NCBI GenBank assembly: GCA_037176725.1 | Contig: JAZBRS010000014.1 | Location: forward strand, 73,762,501-73,826,500 | Length of the DNA: 64,000 nucleotides | Direction: 5' to 3' | DNA from: Posidonia oceanica | Lineage: Eukaryota > Streptophyta > Magnoliopsida > Alismatales > Posidoniaceae | Shown here: piece by piece, positions 32,507 through 45,800 of the stretch | How the letters are laid out: each line of letters opens with the position of its first letter | Position numbering within the stretch: the stretch's first letter is position 1 | The notes under the pieces: model-generated | What the model was told of the DNA's origin: nothing | Seen by the model: the letters and a program-made list of their open reading frames with translations, nothing else | Database searches by the model: none | Translations under genes and position numbers: made by a program

Positions 32507-35500
32507 ATGGCGACTCGTCCTTGGGCACGCAAGAGGATCCAACCCTTTCCCCTCCGTCGTGCTCCCGATGGCAGCGCCTTCCAGCAATGGTTGCTCATCG
32601 AACCTTTCCCGTGCTTTTCCATCTCTTCTACAGGGGGTTTCCTCCCTTTCTTCTTCTTCTTATGTAGGGGTATTGCCACCTTCCCTCTTTTCTTTGTTGC
32701 AGTGGGAAATGTGGAGTCACCGTCGCAGTCGCGCTGCTCGAAATGCATGGATACGAATGCAATCTCTGGAAGAAAAGGAAGAACACAGACGACAGATTCC
32801 AGGAATGGTAAGCTTACTTTTTGGAATGACCTCTGCTTCTTCTTCTTCTTCTTCGATATGTAGAGAGGTGATATGATTTTTTCTTTTTGGGTAATGGTCT
32901 ATCTGCTCTGTTTGTGACAGCGGGAAATGCGGCGTCTTGGTTGATGCTACCATTTTTTCTATGCACAAGTGCCAAAGTGATGTTTGGAATAAACCAAAGA
33001 ATTGCGGCGTTCATGCTTCGGATTATCAGCACCAAACCAATTCGGGAGGGAGCGATGATGGTTTGTATTGTCAGAGCAAGCAAGTAGAGGCTTCAAAGAA
33101 GCAAAAGATCGACGTTCAGAAGCTACCTAGATCAGCTTTCCGCTTCTTTATGTACGAGATGCTCGGTATTTGTTTTCTAGGAATGTGGGAAACACTTTGT
33201 TATCCTGTTTCTAGCATATGTTACTTGATTTTTAGTATATTGTTGTTGGTATACTTCCTATTGAAACATATTTTGCTTGGAAATGTATCATCTTTTGATG
33301 ACAATATTCGTAGTAAATTCATCTTAATTTTGTGCTATATAATTACAATATGAATGTATTGATTACATGAAGCTTTTGTAACAGTGTCCATCTCACCAAT
33401 AGCTGCCAGACTCCTAGTTTATGGAATCCATGCATGACTTATCTTTGCTTCACAACATAAATTTAGCTGGGCTCTAACTAACCCTGCAAATGGATTTCTT
33501 GGGTATTTGTGTAGGGAAAGCTTTGAGAAGGAATGTGAGACTGAAGATTGGTTTGAGATTGATAGAGAAGGGTTTCAGAAGTGGAAGGATATGACTCGAG
33601 AGGTACAAATGTTTGATATCTTCAATTGTTATTTATACCATGATAATCATGCTCAAATTGTCAAATGATTTATATCTTTCAGGAGAGGCAACCATTCATA
33701 ACTCAAGCTGAAGAGGTGGACAAAGCTTACCAAAAGAGCATAGAAGAGGAGACTAAAGTTGCTAGGGTAATGCGAATGCACTAATATGAGTTTTTTTCTT
33801 TGTCTTTATTTGCTCGTGTTTAAGTAATAAGTACCATAATCAGTAGTTTAGAATTGTAATTACTGTACTTTCTCAATCATGAAAAGTTGGTTTTGTACAT
33901 GACATTTTTGTTTTGTTTGCAAACAAGAGCCTTACTAAAATATCGTACTGAAACTTTTGTGTTCTTTTGCTATTTTAAGATCAGTCCAATGTTATTGTCA
34001 CCAACTGTAGAAAGGGAATTGTCTAATCGTTGCATTTATAATCCTCCTTTATAATAATAAATCACATGTATTGGAGGTTGAACGACACCTTTCATACCCT
34101 TCTTTTTCAGTTTTTTGTCAATGAGTTAGTCCAATGCAGTGAAAAAAAAAGACTAGTTGTTGCATTTGGTGTTGCATAATGGGTTGGGTCAACCCACTGA
34201 CTCAACTAGACCTGTTGGGTGGGGTAGTTGGGTTGGGTGATTTTGTTCCAATGGTTGGGCATGAGTTTGAAAATTTTAGAATTGATGAATTTGGATTAGT
34301 TCTGATTATCTGACTCAATTTGATAATTGACCTATGCACATATATTTCAAATTATAACTTCACTTGTAGTGGACTCTTGTGTTGATTGTTTAGTTGTGAT
34401 GCAGTTTTGTTGTTGTTAATTCTTGTTTTTATTTACTACATTGCTGTTTTGATGTGGTATCTCCATGCAGCCAAGATTACATGCTACAAGTTTATAATTG
34501 GTCATTTGTTATTGTTTACATGAAAAAAATGCATTTAAAGGAAAACTATTGATTTCACTCGATGTAACCTCAATTTTCGTGCACTGGATTAGTTTGGTTC
34601 CATCCATGGTCAGCTCATGGTTTTTCCTTAACCCAAACATATTTGACTTGTGCGTAGGCCTGTAAATGGGACAGGTATAGCCTTATCTATATCCTTATCT
34701 TTAAATTAAGGTAGGTAATGGGACAGATATATATTCGTATCATATATGGTTTTACTTTTACATGTCTTGTTACTTGCGGTACAATATAAAATGCATAAGG
34801 TAAACAGATATATGGGTAAATTCTTGTTTAAACAACTAATTTGACTATTGAGTGTTTAAGAAAATAACTAAAATTACATTCTATTACTACATTCAACATA
34901 AACTATTAAGGCTTAAGAATCCATAATTAAAACACTATACTTGGATGTCTTATTACAAATTCAAATCAAAATTATTAGGCAAATATATCTAATATTGATT
35001 ATTATTTCACAATTTTAGAAGAAATCTAACATAAAAATAAAAATAAAGTGATTAGAAGAATAAGGGTAAATGGATAAATAGGTGACGGATACATAACTAT
35101 CTTTACCCGTACCTTATAATAATATGACTGAAATTGGTGATGGGTAAATGGATAATATGATAAAATTATTTTGACCCTTATTTGTATAAAACGGGTCAAA
35201 TCGGGGTGGTAACGGATATGTTTACAGGCCTACTCATGTGCATATGTAGTTGCATTCAGAATCCTCCCCCATTTTTAATCTTATTGTATTGAAGCACCTG
35301 TGGTTTCTACTATATCCATTTCAATTATTATTTCCCCATAATGAAGGAGTCCAACGTAGTGAGAAAAGGCATTTTTTATGTTTTAAAATTTAAAACTAAG
35401 CTTATAACATGGTTTCTTGTCACTTACTAATTTCTAAAATATGTGTACTTGTGCGTTTCAAGCATTATGTGATGATCCTTCAAAGCAAATGCAAGTCACA

Positions 35501-37686
35501 ATTCACAAACTGTCAAGACAATACAAATGCCTAGAATTCCCTAAGTGATGATAATGCTTCCATTAACCAGTGCATAAAGTTACGTTGGTTCTCACTTAGG
35601 ATGAAAGAGCCACAACATTTGTGTAGTTGCAGTTCCACAACCTGTATGATCTTTGACCATTGTTTCACTTGTTGAGAATTCAAAATCACAATCAAGCAAA
35701 GCGACAGTAGAGAGCAAGGGGAAAGGGGGAACAATATCTGTTTGTTTCTATACCACTTGTTCCTTGCCCTTATAAAAAGGTGTCAAATGAGTAAACTGCA
35801 TCACAAAAAATAGTTAGCCAAAGACTAAAGCATGTGATGGACGCACCCCAAGTTCAAGCAGACTCATCCATTCAAAATATGTAACTGTTTCAAATAAACT
35901 CAAAAAATGAGTATGAGATAAAAAGGCCAAAGACCATGATAGAGTTGTATCAGGTCTATGCACGGCATGCACTCACTTGCATTTTTATATACCCCCTTTT
36001 AGTTGTTTGGAACAAGTATTCTATAGCACAAGAAGATACAGGATCATCCTTGACTTTATTCCTAAGCAATGTTGGAGTTTGGATAAAAAAATATTCATGT
36101 GTCCCAAAATTTCCCCCAATTGCCTATATTTTTTACTCATGACCAATTTTCTCTTCAATGCCTTGAGGCTTTGGATAGCCCTCTGTTATGAATTCTCCAT
36201 ATACAATAAGAACTCAATATGGTCTAAGAATATATTGGAACTGATAATCTAGAACTACTACCTTTTTGTGTCACAATAAGGTAAGTCCCTTAGAGTAGAT
36301 GGTCATCCATGCTTTGGCATTAGAATGTTTGTCCCATGTTTTTATAATATGTTTATTTCAAGTTTTAAAGCTATTATTAGTTGTTTTATTTTTTAAAGAA
36401 GTTTCTTTATGAATGTTGATTGCAAGCATTCAACTCCTTATATAAAAACTAATTTTTGATTTGTTCATATCTAATCATATTTTATTCTTGAGAGAAAAAA
36501 GAAGATGAAAACAATCCATTATTTATGAGGTAAACAGAAGTAAATTTTGTATAATATCAATATATTTATAACTTATGCATCTAGTAGACTTCATACTATA
36601 TCATATTTAATAATGTATTGGAATATAGGGTATGTCCATTGTGATCCTTAATCAACAATTTGTGTAGTGCGTCTTTCTAGTGTGATAGTCAATTTCTTCT
36701 TTTCACCTTGAACAAGTAATTGAATATTTTGGTAATTATGTCTAGTCTTTGGGTAATGCAAGAATTTAATTAATATAATCTATTTCTATTGCCTCTCTTT
36801 TTAGTTTTTGGAATAACACATAGAATAAGTTTAGAATGGGAATTACTATTCTGTTTGATTGTGTAAAAATGGAAATAAGTTTAGAATAGTAATTTCTATT
36901 CTAATTTACTTATTTTAGAATAGTTATTCTATGAGAAAAGTGGAATAAAGTTATTCCGTCAAGTCATGTATACGATATGTTTATTTTTTGTATAAAAATT
37001 AATACATATATAATATAATGTATACATATTTTAAATTAGATATATATCTTGATAATCAAGTTGATTATTATTAATCTATATGTTTTCCACTTATTTCAAC
37101 ACTTATTCTAATATTTATTTTACTTTTCACTCAAACTAGAATATCTCATTATACACACTTATCCACTTTTAAAAGAAAATCATTTTAAACTGAATAACAA
37201 TACTATTAGAATATTAATACTACTTTTTATTTATTTTTACTTTTTTTATTCTACATCCAGAGAGAGACATTAAGAATAAATTATCAAAGACAGCCTGTCT
37301 TAAGGCCTTTCTAACTCAAGAAATCACTCTTTTAGTTAATTAAAGCAAAAGAGTTGTTAACCACAATTTTATGGTAAGTGATTTCTTTTCACAAGGTAGA
37401 CTTTAGTTGTTTTATCCTGAATGAGATTGATGCCAAAAAAATATCTTCTCAGGTGGAACTCAAGGCACATTCGACAAGTTTTGGGTACCATGATTCTGTA
37501 AGTCTCCTGGTACCTGTTTTCCTTTCTTTTGCTTCTTTCTCTGTAGATGTTGACTTCACACTGGGTATACTGTAGTTATCTTATATTTATATTGCATTGT
37601 ATCACAACAAATTGCAGGGTGAGGATTCACTACCCACTGGTTGGAGGATTTCTATAGAATTTGATAGCTACGAGAGTGATGAGTAA
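32507..37686 (+). CDS. HMG-box chromatin protein with two zinc-finger-like CxxC modules
   Basis: Proposed exons are 32507-32589, 32703-32807, 32921-33151, 33515-33602, 33683-33766, 37453-37497 and 37618-37686. All junctions are GT-AG, phases agree, and the product is about 234 residues. The N terminus reads MATRPWARKRIQPFPLRRAP then DGSAFQQC, as in plant HMGB6-like proteins (RKR...RRAxDGSAF). Two similar modules follow: CGKCGVTVAVALLEMHGYEC and CGKCGVLVDATIFSMHKC. The HMG box starts at LPRSAFRFFMESFEKEC and runs through EGFQKWKDMTREERQPFITQ and AEEVDKAYQKSIEEE. The tail is acidic (SYESDE). HMGB proteins bend DNA in chromatin. Intron 5 (33767-37452) is long and holds repeats. The stop codon overlaps a strong GTAAGT donor, so a longer C terminus is possible. 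The exon structure is inferred without transcript data. Confidence 0.82.
34655..35232. mobile_element. hAT-like MITE in the HMG-box gene intron
   Basis: This 578-bp AT-rich sequence begins TAGGCCTGTAAA and ends TTTACAGGCCTA, a perfect 12-bp terminal inverted repeat. No transposase is coded. The flanks (CTTGTGCG and CTCATGTG) are only partly alike, so an 8-bp target duplication is not proven. The TAGG-type end fits hAT elements. Confidence 0.7.
36806..37255. repeat. Dispersed 450-bp AT-rich repeat, copy 2
   Basis: This is the partner of 31553-32000 in the same orientation. It lies in the last part of the long HMG-gene intron. It has the same GGAATAACACA start and TTATTCTACA end. Confidence 0.75.
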
Positions 37687-39860
37687 GTTGAACATTTATA
37701 TTTTCTTAGAAAACTTGATATTTTTTCTGTCCATTCAAAAGTTTTTCTGTTGTTTCGTGATTAGGTTCGTTTGACTAACAACGTATCATTTGAATTACAG
37801 AATAAAACACCAGGACTTCTTAGTTTCATTTGCTTATGCTTTTTTCCAGCTGCTAGTGTTCTTATTATTCATTGTTAGTATAGGCAATTGTAGCCGTGGC
37901 CATTGTGTAAGTAGATTTCCTCCAATGAATGTGAAGATCACGTCTGAATTGTCAGCTTCTTCTGATCAGGTCTTTAGAATTGCTTATGCTTCTATGGATA
38001 ATTTTTACGGGCTTGTTGTATAGTGATCAAATTTTGAAAGGCAAGTCATTTGGCTATTGTAAAGTAGAATTAGGCTTTAAAACAGACTTCTTTCCGGTTT
38101 CTCATTCTAGGCGGCAGTTGACTGTTCGTTTTTGTCTAACCCACAATAGATTCTTCATAATTTGAAGAAATGTAATTATGCTTATATAGCATTTAACAGA
38201 AGGGCCTTCCTTGTCTGGAATTTTTTTGCATTTTGCCCTTATTCTTGTACTCCTGCATGTCAATCTCTCTTTTTCTTGTGAATCTCGGGTTAAGAACAAA
38301 TAGAACAAAGGATTGTGTTTATTTTATTGTAGAATGGGAATTGAGTTGTATGATGCATCCCTTGGGAAGAAGATAAGTAGTTAACACAACAATGCATAAA
38401 AAGACATTGAGATAGTAAAAAGGTTATTTTCTCGACATTAAAAAATGCATGCATCCTTCTTTTTCCCTTGTAGAATGGATTTGTATAGAAATATGTTTCT
38501 TTCAACGTTAGTGTGCATCTGTAATATCTTATGCAGGTTGTTCCAAGGGACTAGTATATCCCTAAATGGTTCGGGATTCTAAACTTGAATTCAACAGTAA
38601 TCAATTGCAATTGTGCAGTTAGCTAGGGGTAGAGGGTTTCAGTGGAATTATGTTGGCCGCTTCCCTAATGATTTAAATGTTACAAAAAAAAGTCCCAACT
38701 AATTTATTAAAAATGTAAAAAAAAAAACATAAATTGAATGGTCAACCTCTCCATGTCTAGATAATCTGTTGGCAGCTGCTATCACCTTGGAATTCAGACA
38801 TGTTTGATACTGTGAAATTGCTCTTTTATAACAAATCAGAGACGCAAATCACCTTCAATCTCCCTGTAGAGAATCAACTAGCATGAAACTTTTCTCCCTT
38901 TAAATTGTCTACCCTTTTGGTGCTTATGACTTGTAATCCACAACTGGGTCGCTGATGACATTTTCTAATCCAACTTGGAAGATTAGAGCATGGATCCTTG
39001 ATTGCAAGAAAAAGAATTGAAGTGGACGGGTGTTTTGTGTTCTTCTCTCGGATATCTGATGTCATCGCTCTTTTAGGCAAAGGCTTATTAGTTGCAAAAA
39101 AAAAGTATACCATATATTTTTACAAGAATTTAGGCATTTCTACTTCCTACGTCTAGTATACCTGGAGGCACTTCATTTTTCATTTTTATCTCATTGTGGA
39201 TTTTTGGTTCATCGTACATTTAGAATAGAATTGTTCAAAATTTTCATTGCGATTAAACTATCACATATTCACTCCTTTTATCACAAATTCTAGTTGTTGA
39301 AGTTAAACGCTTTAGTCAATGTTTAAAAACTCTAAACAACTGTACATGACCTCATATGCTAAATTGGTTGAATTGACTCCTCACATAAGACGGACATAAG
39401 ATTTGCATACAATATGGTAAGAAATAGCACACCTGCATGGTTTTCAAATTCTGTTTCTGACCTAATCTCAAAAGAAAATTCTAAAAATTATTGGTAGATT
39501 AATAAGGTATGTTGTATAAGAAATAGCACACCCACCTTCAAACCGGTCAACGCAACGTGTTTGTGTTTTTCCATTAATTACCTGTAATAATAATATCAAT
39601 TCTAGAAACTTAAAAAAAAAAAGGCTCAAGCTTCTGCCAGAGGAGAGTCAAACAGGTTGTGCATAGCATACTTGTGGGTCCCACATCTTAATTCGCACGG
39701 CCAGTTCTCTCTCCCTTCTTTCGCCAAGTTGCAACTTCTTTCTTCTCCATAAAACCCAACTAAAAAAAGCCAAAAACCAAAAGAAAGAAAGGAAAGGCTT
39801 AAAACTCGTTACAGCAGTCGTCGTCGTCGTCCTCCTCCTCCGTGGATAGGGTCGGTCTCG
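37687..39860. other. Spacer between the HMG-box and phosphatase genes
   Basis: It contains the HMG-gene 3' end, with a possible extra exon at 37801-38023, and AT-rich spacer. The last 200 bp before 39861 (CT-rich with TCGTCGTCGTCCTCCTCC) are probably the phosphatase leader. No other gene or repeat was recognised. Confidence 0.5.
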
Positions 39861-42800
39861 ATGGAGTGCTGCAACTTGGGGAGCTCCACTCTCGTCCCTC
39901 CGTCTCCTCCGCCGCCGCCCGTTCGAGCCGTCCTCCACCTCCACCACACAAGGCTCAACCTCCCGGTACTTCCCATGAGACTTCCTACTTCCTTATCCGT
40001 CCCGGACCCCTTTTCTTTTTCTTCTTTTCGTCGATTCCGGGGGGTTTTGATTCTTGCGGGCGTCTTCTTTTGGTAGAGGTGGAGGCAGCCGCCCGCGCAG
40101 AGGCGACTGACGGTAAGCAGAGCGTGTGGCACCGACGATAGGGACCCCGGGAACAGGCCCTCCGCCGCCGCGCCGAGCAAGGTTTTCTTCCAAGAGGTCA
40201 GCGTTTTTAAGAAACTAGTGAGGTTTTTCTTTCTTTTTCGCTTTTCGATTTCTTCTTGTTCTTGGTGCGGATTGGTGTTGTGTAATATGGAATATGGATT
40301 GGAATGTTCTAGCCAAAAGTGTGTTATGCCACTAACAACCAATGTTGAGAGAGTAATCTGCTTGGTAGATTGCAAGGTTATGTGCTTTATTCAAGCAACA
40401 ATTGATGTCTCTTATTTGGTAAGTAGTAATAAGAATTGTGTTGGGGCTGGCAGAATTAACGACAATTATTATGATTATGGTAGTCGCTGCGGTGAAGACA
40501 ACAATAGTGGTGATGGCGGTGGCAGTGGTATTCGTCATGGTTGATTGTTATAGTGCTAGTAGCGGTATCACTCTTATGAGAACTATAAGAGGAGAATATT
40601 TTTGAATAAAAGAGAGAAATCAAATCACTTATTACTTGCTGATAATTTTATGTAACATCAGCTTTAATAAGTGGTTACTTTTTTACAAGAGAACTATAAG
40701 AGGAGAATATTTTTGAATAAAAGAGAGAAATCAAATCACTTATTACTTGATGATAATTTTATGCAACATCAGCTTTAATAAGTGGTTACTTTTTTATTAG
40801 TGTTTCGAATAAGCAACAACACCAAACATCCTTATAACTTACTTAAATAAGCACTAAGTGACAAATTAGTGCTTACCAAAAAAGACCAGTGATAAATGTT
40901 TGTTACCTAGTCAATGTAGATGTAGATCACACTTATGTAAGACTGCTGTTTTAAACCTCTGATCACTTTTTCGTGCATTTATATTCATTATTAGGCACCA
41001 TTTGGAACTCCTTAATCATCCACACTTAGTGCTTGGAACCAGAGTTGCAAACAACCACTTGGAAAGGCAATCTCATGCAGATGCAAAAGTTTAAAAGTTG
41101 CTCCTAACAAGGAAGTAAAAGTTGCATTTACCCAACACAGAAACACTTCAGAATCACTTACAGTAGGTGGCTCCAAATGGAACCTTATTCTGCTTCGTAC
41201 TTGTTTGATTGCATTTTCTTGCATTTCGGAACTTTTCCTGAACATTAGGATTTTGTTTTCAAATTAGAAGAGATGGGCTTACCAGGTAACTCTGTAAATT
41301 ATCAAACTGAATGAAGCAAACAGATAATTATGGATGCAACTTTCAAGTGTTAATATTGTTGAATGAGTGGCACCACAAATCCCACCTGAAAAGGTTCATA
41401 CAGGAGTACATGGGTTGGGTTCAAATTAAAATGTCAGAATGGCCCTCATTTCATAATCGACCTTCCCTTCATCCCCAACTTACTGAAAGTACCAATGATC
41501 TTCAATCCCTTCATATGAAAAGATGGAATTGAACCAGCAAGCAACTTGCCAAGTATGGAAGGAAGAGCATTTGTTCACTATGGTACTGCTGGCTGGGAGT
41601 TTCTTCCTGGTTGCAGGAACAGCCAATAACCATGTCCTAGGTGTGGTCGTCAAGCCAATAGTTACCTCACCAAGCAAACAAGTCACTACCCTTTCCTCTA
41701 GATCCTCAACACTGTATTTTTACTTCAATACTTTGCGAGACTCTGTGGTCAACATAAGAGTGATGGGAATTTATTTGACATCAAGCTCATAAACGATAGT
41801 TGGAACTTAGATAATTGTAGGATCGATTACTCTAGCAGGGGAGTGAATAGAGTATATTGTTGTTGTTTTTAAGATTAATAAATTTTTATAAAAGTTGAAA
41901 AGGTTTCACCATAAAAGAAAATGTGCAAAAGCAATCACCACATGAGAACATGTAATTTTATACTGGTTTGGAACTCTGTCCTACTCCAGTTCTCACGCAC
42001 CACCATCTTGTGAGAGTTTTCACTATAGTTCTCCCTTGAACAGGAGGAGAAGAACCCTTTACACCCCTCACAAACCCCTTCACATGTTAAAGGATCTTAA
42101 CACACCTTTACAACAAGACGATTTAGAAAGATTAGAACAAAGAGAGCATGAGAATCTGAAGAAGGTAGTCTTTGTTATTGGAGGTTGAGAGAAAGTAAGG
42201 AGAGTAGTGGTATATGCCTCAACTCTTGCCTTAGATCCCTTTAAATAGATCTGTAAGAAAATAAGCTGTTATATTTCAAAAAATTGAAACTACACCTTCC
42301 AATGGACGCTTAAAAAACAACTGTTTCCTCCAACGGATATCTGTTCTAGCGTGAAATTGTTCAAACTCAAGTTGACTATATATTTGCAACAAACTTCTAC
42401 CAAAATGGCAACTACACAAGAATTTTTCAAAAACCAAATTTAAACGTTATAGAATCAGTAAAAATCTTTTCCTATTGAAAATTTCATTAAATTTAAATTA
42501 CTTCACAATAATAACCAAATTACATTAATATCATAAAAAATCTAATTTAAAACAAAATAACTAACAATAATCATCGTCATATGACTGCTAAATAAGGGAA
42601 GATGGGAGTTGTTTTTGTACTTCATGTATACCAAGTATTAATTGGGTAATCCATATATTTCTTTTTCATTTCTTTGATGTTCTCTCATTTAATTACTACG
42701 CACTAATGGAAGGAAGATTTAATAGGAAGATGTACCTACAAATCAAATTCGTGGATATAATAAGCTTTAAAAGTAAATATTACCTTGTTATGGAACCTAT

Positions 42801-45800
42801 GAGTGTCCGAATGTCCACATCAATGTTGTATACTGTTAGAGATCATGAATATATGGGTGTAGTTAGTCTACATGGGTAAGCGGGTTGTTGGATATCCAGT
42901 CAAGTCTAGGGTATCTAATATACTCTATTGTTGTGGTGACTTGAATGGTCTGTTAAGTTGGGATAATAATCACTTAAATGCTCTTTACTATTTCTGAATT
43001 TATGGGTGGCTGTTGGTGTTCCTAACGTTTGGAATTCTGTGGATACCGAAGGGTTGCTTGTAACCTATAAAAGGGGTAGGGGGGATTGGTCTCAATCCAA
43101 ATCCATCCCATCTGAAAATCCCTTATTGTACACATCTAACATAGTGCATCTCCCCTCTCCATCAGCCGTGGACGTAGCCCTAGTGGTGAACCACGTAATA
43201 AATTCTTGGTGTCTAGTGTGGTATGCTTGATATTAGAGTGGTTTATCTTCTATCTACCTTTCTCTAACTTAACATCTATATATATATGTAACTACACAAG
43301 ATCAATAGAAATATACTCTTTTATCTGGTGGATTCCAGAAGTATGCCGTTGATCATTCAGTCTTCTACAGGAAGACTACTAATGGCTGTGTTATTCTGAT
43401 AGTACATGTGGATGATATATTGGTGATAGGCAGTGATGTAAAGGGCATTGCAGAGATCAAACAATATCTTCACACTCACTTTGTCACAAAGGATATGGAA
43501 AAGCCACGTTATTTTCTCTGCGATAGTGCCATTCTTCCATTTGCATAGGCGAACTCAATCCCAAGGAAATAGTGTGGTTTCCTTATATCCTTTGTGACAA
43601 AGTGAGTATGAAGATGTTGTTTGATCTCTGCAATGCCCTTCACATCATTGCCTGTCATCAATATGTCATCCACATATACTGCCAGAATAATACAGCCACT
43701 AGTAGTCTTCCGGTAGAAGACTGAATGATCAACGACACATTTCTGGAACCCACCAGCTAGAACCACCTTACTGAATTTCTCAAACCATGCCTGAGGACTC
43801 TGTTTGAGTCCATAAATCGCCTTCTTTAGTCTGCACACACGATCTTCACATGATCCTCTCCCTGAGCAATATAACCCGGAGGTTGCTCCATAAGCATAGA
43901 CTCTGTCAGATCTCCATATAAGAAGGTATTCTTGACATCCAACTGGTATAACTCCCAAGAGTTGTTGATAGCTATAGACAGAATAACCCTGATAGAATTC
44001 AGACGAACGATAGGAGAAAAAGTCTCTGTATAGTTAATACCATATGTCTGAGTGAAGCCTCGAGCAACCAATCGGGCCTTGTATCTGTCAATGCTGCCGT
44101 TCGCCTTATACTTGATCATATATACCCATTTACAGGTGACTACTGTAGCCTCAACAGTGTTGGTAACTAACTCCTAAGTACCACGAGTGGTCAATGCAGT
44201 AAGTTTTTCATCTATTGCAGCATTCCAGTGAGGAAGGGACAGTGCCTCCTGATGATTTCTGGGAATGGACTATAAAGAAAGAGACAATGCAAAACTGCAA
44301 AATCGAGAGTGAAGAGAGGCATAATACATAAAATTGGAGATTGGATGAGCAGTGGAAGAGCGACTACCTTTTCGAAGGACAATAGGAATGTCTGAGGGGC
44401 TGGAGGGCGGATTTGTAGCTGTAGAGGAGGCTGGTTCGATCGGAAAAGGTGCTGGTGTGCTCTGGCGACGGCGATATACTTGTAAAGGTCGATCTGCCTG
44501 CAAAACCTGTGGATGCACAGTGGAGATTTCTGGAGATACGACATCCAGATGCTCAACCATAGATGGAATTCAACTGGAGTTGGAGACACATCAGAGTAAT
44601 GCATAGATTCAAAAAAGTGACATCGGCCTAGATAAAATACCACCGAGTAGGAGGATGAAGACATTGATAACTTTTTTGAGTTCTAGAATACCCCACAAAG
44701 ATGCATTTTATGGACCTAGGAGACAACTTGTCTAGACCAGGGGATAGATCCTGAATAAAAGTCATATAGCCAAAAACCCGAGGAGTTACAGGAACAAACA
44801 TGTGTTAGGCTTAAGATGACAGATAGGAACCTCACCTCCTAGAGGACCAGAAGGCATCCTATTTATAAGGTATATGGCTGTAAGGACAGCATCAGACCAC
44901 AAATATTTTAGGACATGCATATGTGACATGATAGTACGAGTAACATCCAAGATATGTCTATGCTTACGCTCTGCTGTGTCTCCAACTCCAGTTGAGTCTG
45001 TTCCCCTTTCATCTGTGGATGAGCGCACGAAGCACATTGAGGTTGATGGTCACAACGTGAGAGATCTTGTGATGAAAGGGGTTATTTCTATACCTTACAC
45101 TCAGTCTTCAGAGCAGTTGACAGATATCTTCTACATGGTACTAGAGTAAAGAAGATAAACCCTAGCCGTTATAACCATCCACCACCACTGTTTAGGCCCT
45201 CCGGCCACCTTCCGCCTCCGACCACCCTACCTGCGTCGTCTAGCCCCTCCATCGAGCCTCGTGGGGCCGTCCAGCCCTTCCGTTGGGCTTAGCAGAGCGA
45301 TCCAGCGGCGTCGTAAGGTCTCGTAGGGCCGTCCAGCCCCTTTGTCGGGCCTAGCAGAGCCGTCCAGCCGCGCCGTCGAGCCTCGTGGGGCTGTCCAGCC
45401 CCTCCGTCGGGCCTAGCAGAGTCGTCCAGACCGTTGCCGGCCATCGTCCGGCCCCCTTCAGGCCACCGTCCGGCCCTTCAGGTCGCCGTTTGGCCTTCCA
45501 GCCCTCCTCCGGCTGATGTCCCGTTGCCGGTGTGGGCTCCCGTCTCCCTCCGTCCAATGTAGGGACAGTCAGCCCCGCCCATGCCGCTGTTCCGCGGTTG
45601 AGGCCATGTTCTAGGCTCCTCCTTCGTCTCCGGTCTCCGTCGGGTGTGGATACGTCACATCCACACCGTTTGGTGAGCAGTCCGGTTCGCTTCTCTGTTT
45701 TTTAGATCATATATTGGTATTAGTTTTCATTTGCAGTATATTATGGCCTCTCGGGAGTCACTAGTTAAGCATTTGGGTGGTACCTCTGAGAAGTTAAATG

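Larger units (their letters stand above)
33767..37452. other. Long intron 5 of the HMG-box gene
   Basis: The 3.7-kb intron holds a hAT-like MITE (34655-35232) and a dispersed repeat copy (36806-37255). The rest is AT-rich sequence with no gene that I recognise. A 67-codon minus-strand frame at 35531-35734 matched nothing I know. Confidence 0.6.

Noticed and set aside
32559..32876. A 105-codon plus-strand frame starting MLPMAAPSSNG as the HMG-gene first exon
   Set aside because: It reads through both short introns without meeting a family motif. The ATG at 32507 gives DGSAFQQC followed by CGKCGV after splicing, as expected.
32446..33083. Minus-strand frames over the HMG-box gene start
   Set aside because: The plus-strand exon chain has matching splice sites and recognisable protein motifs, while the minus frames are Lys/Glu-rich complements of CT-rich DNA.
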